A stretch of DNA of 64,000 bases from Candidatus Midichloria sp. (GCA_030060845.1 CP094379.1:869601-933600), one strand, 5' to 3'; positions 9,987 to 21,645 are shown, numbered from the stretch's first letter. The notes: generated by a model not told the origin, from the sequence alone. Numbers and translations: made by a program.

Positions 9987-10932
9987 AATTCTACCCAAAA
10001 TAGGATGACTTCCCTCAGAAAATGCTCAATATTTCTAAGCAATCTGAAAGAGAATAAGTTACTAAAATAGTTGGATTTCTATCTAGTATGGCAGATATTA
10101 GGGGGGGGGTGAACAGCAGCAACCGAGTACTATAGCTAAAGGCGCGCAGTGCTAAAGTCTTTGCGCCTAAATCCACTTTAACTCTTCAATAAGTATTCTT
10201 TACTGCCAAAGATTTTGCCTTTTGTAAAACTCTGGGGGATAGAGCAAGCTGTTGATATGTCACTACTGTTGCCCTTATTATTAATTGCAATACCATCCAT
10301 AACTACTCATACTTAATTTAGTTATATTGCCAAATACTCAGTTGTTGTTTGTATGGTTTCCATGGCATATTGCGGATGTAGTAAAATCAATGATACCTGT
10401 ATAATCTCCCTTAAATTAACTGTAACATTATGGTTAGCGGTAATATTAATCTTGATCATAATTGTATTGTTCTGTTGTAGCTTGGTAATTTGAAATATCC
10501 TCTATATCTACATGATAAATGACATAGATAATAATTTTTAAAATCTTTGTAAGGTGATAAATAAAAGTATAGAATGATGATCAGTAATCCAGAAAACTTT
10601 AATTTTCCTTCTCCTTAACACTTTGTGAGTTGGTATTAATCTTCTTCTCTCTCATTCTTCTTATATCTGGCAGAAATTATCTAGGGTATAAAATGTAAGT
10701 TATGATACATCTCTTCATGTTGAGTATATATTTCTTAAGCAAATCTATCTCAACACTTAGCTCCTGCAAAACTCTCTCTCCTCAAACTTGCTACTCTCTT
10801 CTTATCCTAAATTCGCGTTTGTATAGCTCTGGTATATATTGAATTATTGAATTTTTGTGGAAATTTATCTGTCCTTGCTTTTTTGTAATTAAATATATAA
10901 AAGGATTATGCATTTAATTTTGGATTCTATAG
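9987..10932. other. Degraded stretch before secA
   Basis: No intact gene in 950 bases. It contains a run of nine G at 10101–10109, unusual in this AT-rich DNA, the right copy of the 60-bp inverted repeat, and reverse-strand pieces of protein-like sequence (for example NITANHNVTVNLREIIQVSL near 10450–10390) that I cannot assign. The last 100 bases presumably hold the secA promoter. Confidence 0.5.
10181..10240 (-). repeat. 60-bp inverted repeat, right copy
   Basis: The reverse complement matches 6980–7039 at about 58 of 60 positions. The two mismatches are near the ends. Read on the minus strand it encodes the same FTKGKIFGSKEYLLK peptide as the left copy, again without a complete gene around it. 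Confidence 0.85.
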
Positions 10933-13551
10933 ATGTTTAAGTATTTAGCTAAAAAAGTTTTTGGCTCAGCTAATGAAAGAATTATAAGAGCAACATATGG
11001 TATAATTGAACAAATTAATAATTTAGAAAATTTAATAAGCAAGTTAACATATGCAGAACTTGCTAATCAAACTTTTATATTTAAAGAGAGGCTTAAAAAT
11101 GGTGAAAGCCTAGGCCATATATTGCCAGAAGCATTTGCAACTGTGAGAGAAGTCGCAAAGCGTGTTTTAAATATGAGGCATTTTGATGTTCAGCTAATAG
11201 GAGGTATTATACTGCATCACGGAAAGATAGCAGAAATGAAAACAGGGGAAGGCAAGACCCTGGTTGCAACTGCTCCTGTATATTTAAACGCATTAACTGG
11301 GCTTGGAGTGCATGTTGTCACAGTAAATGATTATTTAGCTCGCCGTGACTCATCTTGGATGGGAAAAGTATATGAATTTCTTGGACTATCTGTTGGTTGT
11401 ATCGCAAGTGATTTAAGTGATGAAGAGAGAAAGAACTCTTATTTAGCTGATATAACTTATGGCACTAATAATGAATTTGGTTTTGACTATTTGCGCGATA
11501 ACCTCAAATATAGTATGGATCAATTAGTACAAAGGCCTTTTAATTATGCAATTGTTGATGAGGTTGATAGTATATTAATTGATGAAGCCAGAACACCTTT
11601 AATTATTTCCGGATCTATTACTGATCGATCAAAACTTTACCAACAAATTGATAAAGCTATTCAGAAGATTAGTAATACTGATATAGATATAGATGAAAAA
11701 TCAAAAACGGTTAACCTGACTGAGCATGGACATCATAACATTGAATTGATTTTAAAAAAACTTGGAATTATTAAGAACCAATATAGCCTCTATGACCTGG
11801 AGAATATGGCCGTTGTTCATCATTTAAATCAAGCATTAAAGGCGCACCATTTATTTAAAAAAGATGTAGATTATATCGTTAAAGACGGCAGGATTATGAT
11901 TATAGATGAGTTTACTGGCCGTATTATGGATGGCAGGAGATATGCAGAAGGGTTACACCAAGCAATTGAGGCAAAGGAAAAGGTTGAAATTCAAAATGAA
12001 AATCAAACATTAGCCTCTGTGACGTTTCAAAATTACTTTAGAATGTATCCAAAATTAGCTGGAATGACAGGGACTGCAATGACTGAAGCTAACGAATTTT
12101 CTGATATTTATGGATTAGAAGTTGTTGAAATTCCAACTAATGTCAAGGTTGCTCGTATTGATGAAGAAGATGAAATTTATAAAACTACTGAAGAAAAATA
12201 TGAAGCTATATTAAGTGAAATCAGAAAAGCTAATAAAAGAGGGCAGCCGGTTTTAGTTGGAACTGTTAGCATAGAAAAATCAGAGTTTTTATCTTCATTA
12301 CTTAATAAGCATAATATTAAGCATAATGTATTAAATGCTCGCTATCATAAGCAAGAAGCTGAAATTATTGCTCAGGCAGGACAAATTGGTGCTATAACAA
12401 TTGCAACTAATATGGCTGGTCGCGGTACTGATATCATGCTTGGTGGCAACACAGCGGCTATGGTTGAGCAAGGTAATTCATCAAAGGATTCAGTGTTAGA
12501 GGCAGAAAGAGTGGCTCAAGACAGAAAAAAAGTTTTGGAAGTCGGCGGGTTATTAGTAATTGGAACTGAACGTCATGAATCAAGACGTATAGACAACCAA
12601 CTAAGGGGACGAGCTGGTAGGCAAGGTGATGTTGGACGGACCAAATTTTTTCTTTCTTTGGATGATGATTTATTGAGGATATTTGGGTCAGAAAAAATTA
12701 GTTCCATGTTAACTCGTCTGGGTTTACAAAGAGGAGAAGCAATAGTACACCCTTGGATTAGTAGATCCCTTGAAAAAGCTCAACAACGCGTTGAAATGCG
12801 AAATTATGAAGTCCGTAAAAATCTTTTAAAGTTTGATGATGTAGTAAATGAGCAAAGAAAAGTTATCTATGCTCAACGTATTGAAATAATGAAGGATAAC
12901 AATCTTTTACCAACTTTACAAGAAATCATCAATAGCGTTAATGAATCTTTGGTTGAGGCTTATATCCAAAAAAAAACTTATAAAAAAGAATGGGATATGA
13001 ACAGCTTAGAAAAGGCTCTACAGCGAATATATGGAATGCACATATACTTGAAAAGTATAGTAACGCAGGATGGCTACGTAGGAAATGAGGTTAAAGAGTT
13101 ATTGAATAATAAAGCGTTGGAAATATTAAACTCAAAAAAGGGGCAATATGGTGAGAAAGTATTGAACATTGCTTTATCTAACGTGTTTTTACATACGCTA
13201 GATCAGCTTTGGAGAGATCACTTACATTTGCTAGATCATTTAAGAAGAGGTATATCATTACGCGCCTATGCTCAAAAAGATCCACTTAATGAATATAAAA
13301 TTGAGGCGTTTAGGATGTTTGGAAATATGCTTAGTGAATTAGATAAAATGATTGTATCTAGGTGCTTACAGTTACATATAACCTATGATATTGAAAATAG
13401 CTCATTGAATGAAAGTAAAAAACTTTGCTTAAATAGGTTGGAGATGCAAGAAAAGCTTAAATCTTGGGGGAAAGTATTGAGGAATGAGCAATGCCCATGC
13501 GGTTCTGGTAAAAAATTTAAACACTGTCATGGAATTATATCAAAACTATGA
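10933..13551 (+). CDS. secA: Preprotein translocase ATPase SecA
   Basis: SecA (872 residues) is the motor that drives preproteins through SecYEG. Walker A is MKTGEGKT near residue 102, the DEAD-type box [17 protein letters not shown] near 208, the helicase II motifs [12 protein letters not shown] near 495 and GRAGRQGD near 557. The C-terminus carries the zinc-binding SEC-C motif [14 protein letters not shown] (residues 855–868), which binds SecB and lipids, in agreement with the nearby secB. Length is typical of Rickettsiales. The last 6 bases overlap the end of the convergent ABC transporter gene. Confidence 0.97.
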   Translation: MFKYLAKKVFGSANERIIRATYGIIEQINNLENLISKLTYAELANQTFIFKERLKNGESLGHILPEAFATVREVAKRVLNMRHFDVQLIGGIILHHGKIAEMKTGEGKTLVATAPVYLNALTGLGVHVVTVNDYLARRDSSWMGKVYEFLGLSVGCIASDLSDEERKNSYLADITYGTNNEFGFDYLRDNLKYSMDQLVQRPFNYAIVDEVDSILIDEARTPLIISGSITDRSKLYQQIDKAIQKISNTDIDIDEKSKTVNLTEHGHHNIELILKKLGIIKNQYSLYDLENMAVVHHLNQALKAHHLFKKDVDYIVKDGRIMIIDEFTGRIMDGRRYAEGLHQAIEAKEKVEIQNENQTLASVTFQNYFRMYPKLAGMTGTAMTEANEFSDIYGLEVVEIPTNVKVARIDEEDEIYKTTEEKYEAILSEIRKANKRGQPVLVGTVSIEKSEFLSSLLNKHNIKHNVLNARYHKQEAEIIAQAGQIGAITIATNMAGRGTDIMLGGNTAAMVEQGNSSKDSVLEAERVAQDRKKVLEVGGLLVIGTERHESRRIDNQLRGRAGRQGDVGRTKFFLSLDDDLLRIFGSEKISSMLTRLGLQRGEAIVHPWISRSLEKAQQRVEMRNYEVRKNLLKFDDVVNEQRKVIYAQRIEIMKDNNLLPTLQEIINSVNESLVEAYIQKKTYKKEWDMNSLEKALQRIYGMHIYLKSIVTQDGYVGNEVKELLNNKALEILNSKKGQYGEKVLNIALSNVFLHTLDQLWRDHLHLLDHLRRGISLRAYAQKDPLNEYKIEAFRMFGNMLSELDKMIVSRCLQLHITYDIENSSLNESKKLCLNRLEMQEKLKSWGKVLRNEQCPCGSGKKFKHCHGIISKL

Positions 13552-15234
13552 TCTTTTATAACACTCTGTGCTAATTTCATGTGAGTGATACTCTTTTAAG
13601 CTGCTCCTATGTCCAACAGATATGATAGTAGTGTTGGGTAAGAATTTTTTAATAATCTCAAAAACTAGTTCTTCATCTTTTTCAGTAAGAGCGCTTGTGC
13701 TCTCATCCATTATAAGAACTTTAGGGTTTGCAATTATAGCACGTAATATTGAGATTTTTTGCTGTTCTCCAACACTTAAACTGGTAGACCAAGGTTCTTC
13801 ATCATCTAGTCTACTTTCCAAATAAGCAATATTAAATTGTTGTAATAAATCTTTAACTAGAGCTTCATCAATTTTCTTAAATGGGTAGGCTAGAATGCTT
13901 TTTAATGTTCCAAAAGGCATATATATTTTTTGAGGAATAAAGAATAACTTAGAATCTTCAGGCAATTCCACTTCACCTTTAGCGAATGGCCAAATCCCTT
14001 TAATTAACTTAATTAATATACTTTTTCCAGAACCATTTTTCCCTGTAATAAGGTAAGATTTTCCTTTTTCAAAAGAGACATTTACATTTTCTAGCAACAC
14101 TTTACCATTTGGTAACCTTAATTCAATATTTTTTAAGGTGATGGGCATATCTTCTAGATAACTGAATTTAACATTAGAATTGATAATTTTATTATTCCAT
14201 GCCTCAACATGTTGGTTAAATTCCAAAAGACGATTAATAACTGCCTTATAAGAAGCAATAACAGAAAAGCTAGTGATTAAAAAAGAAAGGGCTGATTTAA
14301 CTTGTATAAATGCTGAATGAATCTGCATCAAGCCACCGAGCTTTACCTCTTTAGCAAAAAATTTTGGTAATGCGGCAGCAATTGGTAAGATGGTACTGAT
14401 GTTTATATATAAACTATTCCAAGATTTTAAATTTCTTGTGACTATTATAATTGCATTAAAGTTCTTTACAACTTCATCAAGTGCTGCCCTAAAAACATTT
14501 TTTTCATATTCATTGCCATCATATAAAGCTATACTCTCTGCATTTTCTCTGAGTCTAATTAATGAGAAACGGAAATTTGCCTCCTTTTTCTCTTGTAAGT
14601 AGTCCAGCGTTGTTAATCTTTTACCTATAACGTAGGTAATTAAAGTACCAACAACGGAGTATATAATGGCGACCCAGACAAAGTAGCCATTGACGTTAAC
14701 TTCTAAATCAAAAAGTTTAAATTTAGTATCTCCAGAGAGTGCCCATAACATAAAAAAAAAGCTGGCAAGTGTTATTACGCTACCCAATAACCCAAGAAAT
14801 AGTGTTAGGGTTAAATTTACGAAAGAATTGATGTCTTCACTTATCCTTTGATCTGGGTTATCATTTTGATTGTTAAATAAATTAATGCCAAAATAGGAGT
14901 TATAAAGAAGCCATTTGTTAATATAGAACTTGGTCATCCATTTTCGCCATAAAATCATCAACTTGCTTTGAAACATATATTGCAGGGCAATTACAGTAAT
15001 AAATAATACAACAAGTAAGCAAAATTTTGTAATTGCGTTATACAAAGCTTCTTTGTCGAAATTTTGTAATGCTGTATAGAAGTCATTATTCCAATAAGAC
15101 AATACGTACTGGCAACAAACCAAACCAAATTCAAAAAGTATGGAGAGTGTTAAGAGTGCTAGAGCTTTTTTTCTGTGAGATTTATCAAAAAATATACCTT
15201 TACCTAAATTCCAAGCGTTTTTTATAACAGACAC
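13546..15234 (-). CDS. ABC transporter, fused permease and ATPase (SbmA/BacA–YddA type)
   Basis: A 562-residue protein with an SbmA/BacA-like membrane domain (residues 1–330, about six helices; [14 protein letters not shown] near 48 is a family hallmark) fused to an ABC ATPase. Walker A is GKNGSGKS near 402, the signature LSVGEQQK near 485 and Walker [12 protein letters not shown] near 505. Members of this family export or import peptides and very-long-chain lipids; BacA is needed for chronic intracellular infection in rhizobia and Brucella. Here the ATPase is fused, as in E. coli YddA. It is convergent with secA, with a 6-base overlap of coding ends. Substrate unknown. Confidence 0.87.
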   Translation of the reverse strand: MSVIKNAWNLGKGIFFDKSHRKKALALLTLSILFEFGLVCCQYVLSYWNNDFYTALQNFDKEALYNAITKFCLLVVLFITVIALQYMFQSKLMILWRKWMTKFYINKWLLYNSYFGINLFNNQNDNPDQRISEDINSFVNLTLTLFLGLLGSVITLASFFFMLWALSGDTKFKLFDLEVNVNGYFVWVAIIYSVVGTLITYVIGKRLTTLDYLQEKKEANFRFSLIRLRENAESIALYDGNEYEKNVFRAALDEVVKNFNAIIIVTRNLKSWNSLYINISTILPIAAALPKFFAKEVKLGGLMQIHSAFIQVKSALSFLITSFSVIASYKAVINRLLEFNQHVEAWNNKIINSNVKFSYLEDMPITLKNIELRLPNGKVLLENVNVSFEKGKSYLITGKNGSGKSILIKLIKGIWPFAKGEVELPEDSKLFFIPQKIYMPFGTLKSILAYPFKKIDEALVKDLLQQFNIAYLESRLDDEEPWSTSLSVGEQQKISILRAIIANPKVLIMDESTSALTEKDEELVFEIIKKFLPNTTIISVGHRSSLKEYHSHEISTECYKRS

Positions 15235-15378
15235 AACTCAATAAATAATTAAATCTTTATAAGATAAAGATATATTATACATGATTAATAAATACAATTT
15301 TTTTATAAGTCTGTTTATACTCAGATGAGAAATTTTCCTACATAATCAATTAGTTTGCTCTTTAAGTAATAAACAATC

Positions 15379-16188
15379 TTAACGTTGACATTTATCACAA
15401 TAATAAGAAGATCTCCCACTAATCTTAATATTTTTTATTATGTTGTTACAATTGGTACAGTGTTTTCGATTATAAACCAAAAAATTGTGCTGAAAGCTCC
15501 CTGTACGGCCGTCACTTGATCTATAATCTCTTAGTGTTGAGCCTCCTAATTCAATAGCTCTATTTAAAACCGCAACTATGGTTTTGGTTAGTTTCTTGCA
15601 TTCCTCAATTGTTAAAGTATTTGAAGATCTAAATGGTAAGACACCAGCCATATACAGCGCTTCGCTTGCGTAAATATTGCCTACACCAACAAGTAATTTA
15701 CTATCCATTATTGTTTGCTTAATCAATTTTTTAGTCTTTATGCATTGTTGCAAGTAATTATCGGTAAATTCTTTGGAAAGAGGCTCAATACCAAGAGTAG
15801 AAAATATTTTATTTTGTTTTAATTCCGATTGGTTGAAGGTGGTATAAAGGCCAAATCTCCTTGGATCATAAAACGTCAAAAATTGGCCAGAAGATAACTT
15901 TATTATACAATGATTGTGTTTTGTTTGTCTCATTTTTGGGCTTAAGAGAAGGCAACCTGACATTCCAAGATGAAATACCAAGACTTCATTACCCTTAAGA
16001 AAAATTAATATATACTTTGCTCGCCTTTCTACATGCTCTATAACCTTACCTTCAACACGCTGTTTAAAGTTTTCCGCAGCACTAACTCTCATCTTTTTAT
16101 CATTGCAATAAACAGAAATAATTTTTTCTCTGATTATTCTATTTCTAAGGCTACTAACAATTGTCTCAACTTCAGGTAGTTCTGGCAT
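15379..16188 (-). CDS. mutM: Formamidopyrimidine-DNA glycosylase
   Basis: MutM/Fpg (269 residues) removes oxidised purines such as 8-oxoguanine and nicks the site. The catalytic N-terminus is MPELPEVETI, with Pro2 as nucleophile and Glu3. The conserved lysine sits in RRAKYILIF near 57. The helix–two-turn–helix segment includes LLVGVGNIYASEALYMAGV near 165–183. The C-terminal zinc finger is CTNCNN followed by YYCDKCQR. All catalytic residues are present. It is followed by 28 bases after the dedA gene on the same strand, so the two may be co-transcribed. Confidence 0.96.
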   Translation of the reverse strand: MPELPEVETIVSSLRNRIIREKIISVYCNDKKMRVSAAENFKQRVEGKVIEHVERRAKYILIFLKGNEVLVFHLGMSGCLLLSPKMRQTKHNHCIIKLSSGQFLTFYDPRRFGLYTTFNQSELKQNKIFSTLGIEPLSKEFTDNYLQQCIKTKKLIKQTIMDSKLLVGVGNIYASEALYMAGVLPFRSSNTLTIEECKKLTKTIVAVLNRAIELGGSTLRDYRSSDGRTGSFQHNFLVYNRKHCTNCNNIIKNIKISGRSSYYCDKCQR

Positions 16189-16216
16189 GGATTCATCACA
16201 TAAATTTCAGCTATGA

Positions 16217-16828
16217 TTATTCAGTATCCTGATTTTTGCTATAACGCAACTTCCAAATATAAAATACTACTAACAATACAGTAAAAGTAATTAAACCAAT
16301 GTTAACTTGCTTTATATAGCGGCTTATTAAATATTCGTTATCACCAATCAAATAACCAACAGCCACTATAATAGAAACCCAAAATGTTGCACCAAATGCA
16401 CTGTATAGCATGAATTTTTTTACATCCATCTTACCAAGGCCAGCTGGAAAAGAAATAAAATGCTTAATTCCAGGCAGCATCCTGCCACTAAAAGCAGATA
16501 TTGGTCCATGCGTTGTAAAAAAAGCTTCTATTTTCTTCAGTTTTTGCTTGTTAATAAGGAAATATTTGCCGTATTTTAATAATAATATACGTCCAAAGTG
16601 TAATGCAATATAATAACTGAAAAGTGCGCCACTGAGTGTACCTGCTATACTCCAAAAAAGTACATACCTTAAATGGAAATACCCTTTTGCAGCAAGATAA
16701 CCTGCTGGTATCAAGGTGATTTCACTTGGTATTGGAATAAAGGTACCTTCTATAAAGGTCATAATAAAAATTCCAATATATCCTAAGGATTCTACAAATT
16801 CGGTGATGCGTAAAAATAACTCGTACAT
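16217..16828 (-). CDS. DedA-family membrane protein
   Basis: A 203-residue inner membrane protein of the DedA/SNARE-associated (VTT) family, proposed to be lipid scramblases that recycle undecaprenyl phosphate and phosphatidylethanolamine. The re-entrant acidic motif EGTFIPIPSEI (residues 25–35) and the second motif SGRMLPGIKHFISFPAGLG near 113–131 with the essential arginine are both present. About five membrane segments. It lies directly upstream of mutM. Intact; the specific substrate is not known. Confidence 0.9.
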   Translation of the reverse strand: MYELFLRITEFVESLGYIGIFIMTFIEGTFIPIPSEITLIPAGYLAAKGYFHLRYVLFWSIAGTLSGALFSYYIALHFGRILLLKYGKYFLINKQKLKKIEAFFTTHGPISAFSGRMLPGIKHFISFPAGLGKMDVKKFMLYSAFGATFWVSIIVAVGYLIGDNEYLISRYIKQVNIGLITFTVLLVVFYIWKLRYSKNQDTE

Positions 16829-16995
16829 TTTAAAACAGTAAAAAAGGCGCTCTCAGTATTTACTTACTATAGTAAAAATATTAAATTCATTATTAAACTA
16901 AAAAATTTATAGGCTAGTTTTAACTTAAATTTCAAATTAACAATAGCTTTTTTTTACAGCTATTTATAAGAAAAAATTTTTTATTCAGTGCAATT

Positions 16996-17649
16996 ATGAC
17001 AGATATATTAGATTCAATTATAGAAGATTTAAAACAAGAGAGAATTCATACCACTGTAAAGGTGTATGGTAAATTCCTTATTTTATTAGTAATTTTACTT
17101 TTAGTGTGTGGACTTTTGTTTAATTGGTGGAAATCTCACAAAGAAAATACACTGCATGCGGAAGCAGCGGAGTATATTAAAGCACATCATTTTTTAAATA
17201 AAGTGACTAATCAACAGATGCTACAAGAAGGACTTGGTAGACTAGAAAAACTTTCCGAGGGGCAAACTATATATGCAATAGTTGCGGCTCTAAATCTTGC
17301 AAATATCCATGATTCTATGGGTAATTTTAACAAAGCAGCTCATATATATGGGGCCGTCGAGGAGAATGAACAAGTAGATCAATCTTTGAAATCTTTTGCT
17401 GGATTAATGAGAGTTTCATCATATTTAAGGGCAGAAAAAATCACTAACGAAGAAGGTTTAAAAATGTTGCAAGAGCGTCATAGAGCTCCAACATTCAGTT
17501 ATAGCAGGCAGCTGCTTGAGGCTTCTCTTTTTATACAAAAAAATAAAAAAGATAAAGCCAGAGCTTTGTTGGATAATATAAAAGCTACAGCTTCTAAAGA
17601 GCAACAAAATAGCATCCCAGCGCTTCTTTCAATTCTTATAATAAATTAG
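16996..17649 (+). CDS. Membrane-anchored TPR-like protein (YfgM/DUF2659 type)
   Basis: A 217-residue protein with a cytosolic N-terminus (MTDILDSIIEDLKQERI), one membrane helix (residues 30–47) and a helical periplasmic domain with TPR-like repeats (AALNLANIHDSMGNFNKAAHIY near 98–118). This layout is that of YfgM-like ancillary Sec proteins, and Rickettsiales genomes carry a similar conserved protein often labelled DUF2659. It may hold exported proteins near SecYEG, but that is a family inference. A perfect 7-bp inverted repeat AATAGCT/AGCTATT lies about 50 bases upstream. Confidence 0.7.
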   Translation: MTDILDSIIEDLKQERIHTTVKVYGKFLILLVILLLVCGLLFNWWKSHKENTLHAEAAEYIKAHHFLNKVTNQQMLQEGLGRLEKLSEGQTIYAIVAALNLANIHDSMGNFNKAAHIYGAVEENEQVDQSLKSFAGLMRVSSYLRAEKITNEEGLKMLQERHRAPTFSYSRQLLEASLFIQKNKKDKARALLDNIKATASKEQQNSIPALLSILIIN

Positions 17650-18076
17650 TTATGTCGGTATTGATTTAGAGCAGGCGTTAAATTGTGATCAAGTGGTAAT
17701 TGAATTCATAGAACAAGAACAGCATGAATTATCTCATTTATTAAATATTGTTGGTTTTGAAACAGAGCAAGAGCAAAAAGCCTTAATTGAAATGTTATAT
17801 CTATCAGGAGCCTTTAAGCACAAGCTTTTTAACGAGTTTAATGCGGTCACAATGCGATAAACAATCATCTTTTCAAGAGATTATGAGCTTCTTAATTTGG
17901 AAGAAAGTAAGCAGTGATAGTTAGATGAAATGCAGAAAAAATTTTTTGCTGGAAAGCAAAAAGAAAGATGGGAAATTCGTACTCCAGAATGGGATTGTAT
18001 CAAGAAATGAAAATATTTGACCCTAAGGGCCCATTACATAGAAAAAAGAGCTAATTGGGTAATCTACTAATTACTA
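17650..18076 (+). pseudogene. Decayed unknown gene next to the insertion sequence
   Basis: From about 17655 a frame reads GIDLEQALNCDQVVIEFIEQ and runs to a stop near 17860. Further pieces in other frames follow (YELLNLEESKQ, then QKKFFAGKQKERWEIRTPEWD near 17940–17998). It looks like one protein gene of about 130 codons with frameshifts, cut at its 3' side by the insertion sequence at 18077. No family recognised. Confidence 0.45.
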
Positions 18077-19213
18077 ACTTCCCTTACGCACAAGTTGTTA
18101 ATTTGTATAAATTTTGTAATTCTAGCATAGCTGCTTGATTTGCTTTAAGAATTAATTTATATTTCAATGCAAAATGGTTTGCACAAATTTTTAATTGAAG
18201 CATTCCAAGCTTGCAAAAGGAAATGATTGAAGCAAATATATGATTTGATCGAGATATTACCTTCTTTGTTAGTGACTTATTTGCATTCTGTTTTATTGAT
18301 TCATGATATATTTTGATTTGCCACCATTTTTGGTAGATCTCATATAAATGGTCGCTATCATGGTCAAGGTCGTTTAATACTAAATAAAGAATGTCAGTTG
18401 AATTATCTTCGTTTATGAAGATTTTTCTAATGAGCATCACTGGAGATTCTAATCCTTTGAGCCACACCTTGATAGATTGACCATCCTTTAGATTTAATGA
18501 CGAAACTTGTTGAGATTGACCTTGCGTTTTATCATTTTTTGATAAAGCTATAGTGCAATTTGATTTAATACCTATAATAAAATATTTTTTCGAATCATTT
18601 ATATATTCTAGATTTTCCTTTGCTCCAAAGCAATTATCAGTCATTACATAATAATACTTTGTTTATATGGCTTTGTTTTATTAAATTACGAAAATGCTCA
18701 TTTCTGGTCATACTTGCTTTTTTCTTTACCTTTTTACTCTCAGTATCATAAAATACTATCTCCTTATGCACAATTTTATAACTCACAGGTAGAGTAACAG
18801 CACCAACAAGACAAGAAAGTATGTTTATTCTTTTCACATGCCTTCCTTTAGCATGTGAATAATGCCAGCACATAATTTCGTTCTCATTAGTATAAGGTCT
18901 TTCTTCAATCGAATCATCCAAAATCAAAATTCTACCTAATTTCTTTTCATTTTTCCTGACTTCAGGCTTGATATAACCCCATAGATCCTGTGATCCTAAG
19001 GCTGTTCCATTAAAAAATCTAGTAAATTTATTGTGTCCCATCTCACCACATAATAAATCAGATAAACCAGTAGTTGTTGCATAACTATTTTGACAAATTA
19101 AATAGTCTGTATAAATATCTAGTGTTTTATGCATCTTAATCAATTTTTGTTTATAGGATTACTATACCTAGTATTACTTCTATCTAGCTTTTTTCTCACT
19201 GCGTAGGGTGAGT
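18077..19213 (-). mobile_element. Insertion sequence of the IS4/IS701-like DDE group, inactive
   Basis: The ends are imperfect inverted repeats: ACTTCCCTTACGCA at 18077–18090 and, on the other strand, ACTCACCCTACGCA ending at 19213 (11 of 14 positions agree). Between them lies one transposase gene on the minus strand split by a frameshift. No clear target duplication is seen. About 90 bases of the same left end recur at 42171–42262, which confirms the boundary and shows the element was once mobile here. Confidence 0.8.
18084..19143 (-). pseudogene. DDE transposase, frameshifted
   Basis: Two frames in sequence on the minus strand (19143–18637, then 18644–18084) together make about 350 residues. 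The first Asp is in LILDDSIEERPY, followed by CWHYSHAKGRHVKRINILSC. The frameshift near 18640 falls right at the second Asp region (TDNCFGAKENLEY). The third motif reads WWQIKIYHESIKQNA, where the family has W-x-IE-x-x-H-x-S-L-K, so the catalytic Glu seems replaced by Lys. The element is therefore dead for two reasons. Family naming (IS4/IS701 group) is by motif only. Confidence 0.8.
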
Positions 19214-19310
19214 GAATAAATATCCATAATAGCAACTCAAATCATAATCTTAAGTTGTAGTTGATTAGTCTGTGCTATAAAATAATTTATCCTAGGGGCT
19301 CTGCAGATTA

Positions 19311-19339
19311 TTGACATAGGAATAGCAAAATTGTATATG
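19311..19339 (+). promoter_or_regulatory. Probable sigma-70 promoter of rpsD
   Basis: A perfect −35 box TTGACA at 19311–19316 is followed, after 17 bases, by TATATG at 19334–19339 as a 4-of-6 −10 box. The rpsD start is 40 bases further on, with Shine-Dalgarno AGGAG at 19371–19375. Confidence 0.55.
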
Positions 19340-19379
19340 TAACAGCTCTTAGTTTATTTATGATTTTTTAAGGAGTCCT

Positions 19380-19994
19380 ATGTCAAAAAGAAACGGTAGG
19401 AAGTTTGGTATAAGTAGAAGACTTGGAGTTAATCTTTGGGGAAAAGCTAAAGATCCAGTTAATACGCGCAATTTCGCGCCTGGGATGCATGGAGCTAAGA
19501 GCCATAAACTTACTGATTATGGGCAACAGCTTCAGGCTAAGCAGAAATTAAAAAAATATTATGGCGATATCACCGAAAAACAATTTCGTAGAACTTATGA
19601 AGAAGCTGCAAGACGTAAAGGAGATACAGGCCATAACTTGGTGGGCTTATTGGAATCAAGACTGGATGCTTTTGTATACCGTGTTGGATTTGTAAATAGT
19701 ATTTTTGCTGCAAGACAGTTTGTAAATCATAAGCATATTTTAGTGAATGGTAAGTCGGTAAACATTCCGAGTTATAGATTAAAACCAGGTGATGTGGTAA
19801 CTTTACATGAAAAATCTAGAGATTTGCTGGTAGTACAAGCTGCACTTTCTCTTAGTGAAAGAAGAGTGCCTGAATATATTTCTTTTAATGCTTCAAATAA
19901 TGCCGCAGCTTATATTAGAAGGCCTGAGCTCCAAGAAGTACCATATCCAGTGGAAATGAACCCTAGCTTAGTTATAGAATTCTACTCTAGATAA
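19380..19994 (+). CDS. rpsD: 30S ribosomal protein S4
   Basis: S4 (204 residues) is a primary 16S rRNA-binding protein that nucleates 30S assembly. The N-terminus ([20 protein letters not shown]) is of the type seen in Rickettsiales and mitochondria, without the zinc cysteines of some bacteria. The S4 RNA-binding domain spans about 94–157, with [13 protein letters not shown] and [19 protein letters not shown]. Strong Shine-Dalgarno and promoter upstream. It stands alone, away from the other alpha-operon ribosomal genes, as usual in this order. ftsZ follows after 90 bases. Confidence 0.97.
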   Translation: MSKRNGRKFGISRRLGVNLWGKAKDPVNTRNFAPGMHGAKSHKLTDYGQQLQAKQKLKKYYGDITEKQFRRTYEEAARRKGDTGHNLVGLLESRLDAFVYRVGFVNSIFAARQFVNHKHILVNGKSVNIPSYRLKPGDVVTLHEKSRDLLVVQAALSLSERRVPEYISFNASNNAAAYIRRPELQEVPYPVEMNPSLVIEFYSR

Positions 19995-20084
19995 GTAAAG
20001 CATTATACAACAAAAAGCAATTGTTCTTTGATGCGTATGATGATAATATTGCTTGTAATTTATCCAGCATTAATTAGCTAGCCT

Positions 20085-21491
20085 ATGAGCATAAAAATTG
20101 CAATTCCGCATCAAGAAATTGGTTTAAAGCCAAAAATAATAGTCTTTGGTGCTGGAGGTGCTGGAGGTAATGCAGTTAACAACATGGTAACTGCAAATTT
20201 AGAAGGAGTTGATTTTTGGGTTACTAATACTGATGCTCAAGCTCTTGCTAACGCACTGGCTTCAAATAAAATTCAGCTTGGTATTAATAGCACTAAAGGC
20301 CTAGGTGCTGGTTCTCACCCAGAAGTAGGCAGAGCAGCTGCAGAAGAGTCCATAGATGAAATTAGAGCTGCTGTTTCTGGTTGTCATATGTTATTTATCA
20401 CAGCTGGAATGGGTGGTGGGACTGGAACAGGCGCAGCTCCTGTTATAGCTGGTGTTGCTAAAGAAGAAGGAGCTTTAGTAGTTGGTGTTGTTACCAAGCC
20501 TTTCCATTTTGAAGGAGTGAGGCGAATGAAGGTAGCTGAATTAGGCTTGGAAGAGATTAGCAAAGATGTTGATACTTTAATTATTATACCTAATCAAAAT
20601 CTATTTCGCATTGTAAACGAAAAGACAACTTTTATTGATGCTTTTAAAATGGCAGATAATGTTTTGCACTCTGGTGTTAGGAGCGTTACGGACTTAATTA
20701 CAATGCCAGGTTTAATAAACCTTGATTTTGCTGATATTAGGACTGTTATGCATGAAATGGGTAAAGCCATGATGGGAACAGGCGAAGCAGAAGGTGAGGA
20801 TAGAGCTATAAAAGCAGCAGAAGCAGCTATATCTAATCCATTGCTTGATAATTCATCAATGAAAGGAGCTAAAGGTGTGCTGATTAATATCACTGGCGGT
20901 CTTGATATGACATTATTTGAAGTTGACGAAGCAGCCAATCGTATTAAAGAGGAAGTGGAACCTGGGGCAAATATTATATTTGGTTCAGCATTTAGTAGTG
21001 AACTTCAAGGAAAGTTAAGAGTTTCAGTAGTTGCAACTGGCATAGGTTCATCAAACAGCGTAGCGCAAGCACATACTAATATGCTTAGTATAAAAAGTAA
21101 GCAAGTTTTAAATACCAATGGATCTGAAGCTTCAAGTAACAAGCTGAATCCTTTACAAGCAGCTATATCTGATACACAGAAGTCCTTTGATTTTAATAGT
21201 GATAAAGAAAACTCAAATGAGCAACAATCAAGTGCTTTAAATCCTAATATTGTGGAGGAAAATATTGTTGTAAATTTCAGTCAGTCTTTTATTCCTCCGC
21301 AGGCTATTAACCCCGATAAAAGTAATATCAACGAAGATGAAGTGCTTCCTAGAGCTACTGAGAAATTAGACAGTGGAATAACTAGTAATGTATCACAATT
21401 TGAAGAAAAAAAACGGGATTTTGCTACCTCCAAAAATAGTGATAACCTTTTTGAGATCCCAGCATTCTTAAGGAAGAAAAGTCATAAATAG
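20085..21491 (+). CDS. ftsZ: Cell division protein FtsZ
   Basis: FtsZ (468 residues) is the tubulin-like GTPase that forms the division ring. The GTPase core occupies residues 15–325, with [13 protein letters not shown], the tubulin signature [13 protein letters not shown] near 107–119, and [22 protein letters not shown] in the C-terminal subdomain. A long, Asn/Ser-rich linker follows (about 345–450). The C-terminal tail [11 protein letters not shown] is the conserved peptide that binds partners such as FtsA and, in Caulobacter, FzlA. An fzlA homologue lies at 26.0–26.7 kb. Intact. Confidence 0.97.
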   Translation: MSIKIAIPHQEIGLKPKIIVFGAGGAGGNAVNNMVTANLEGVDFWVTNTDAQALANALASNKIQLGINSTKGLGAGSHPEVGRAAAEESIDEIRAAVSGCHMLFITAGMGGGTGTGAAPVIAGVAKEEGALVVGVVTKPFHFEGVRRMKVAELGLEEISKDVDTLIIIPNQNLFRIVNEKTTFIDAFKMADNVLHSGVRSVTDLITMPGLINLDFADIRTVMHEMGKAMMGTGEAEGEDRAIKAAEAAISNPLLDNSSMKGAKGVLINITGGLDMTLFEVDEAANRIKEEVEPGANIIFGSAFSSELQGKLRVSVVATGIGSSNSVAQAHTNMLSIKSKQVLNTNGSEASSNKLNPLQAAISDTQKSFDFNSDKENSNEQQSSALNPNIVEENIVVNFSQSFIPPQAINPDKSNINEDEVLPRATEKLDSGITSNVSQFEEKKRDFATSKNSDNLFEIPAFLRKKSHK

Positions 21492-21529
21492 TTACCTTCA
21501 ACATACTTTTATAACTAGAGATATAGTGA

Positions 21530-21645
21530 AAGATGTTAGATTGTTTATATTAAATATCAGAAGATCTATTTAACAAAGAGATGTTACCAATAATGGAAAA
21601 GCATATGAGTGTATCCTGAAGAATATGGTCTCAGCCATAATAAGC
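21530..21645 (+). mobile_element. IS5-family transposase fragment (copy A)
   Basis: Begins near ATGTTAGATTG and contains ATCAGAAGATCTATTTAAC and AAAGAGATGTTACC, shared with the copies at 31.9, 32.7, 39.3 and 42.3 kb. It jumps from the first 25 codons to a piece about 100 codons later, so it has an internal deletion. Shared segments encode YQISEDLFNKEMLP. Confidence 0.75.

Noticed and set aside
10101..10109. Run of nine G as a possible phase-variable tract
   Set aside because: It lies in degraded DNA and is not in or before an intact gene, so switching would have no clear effect. It could also be a sequencing artefact.
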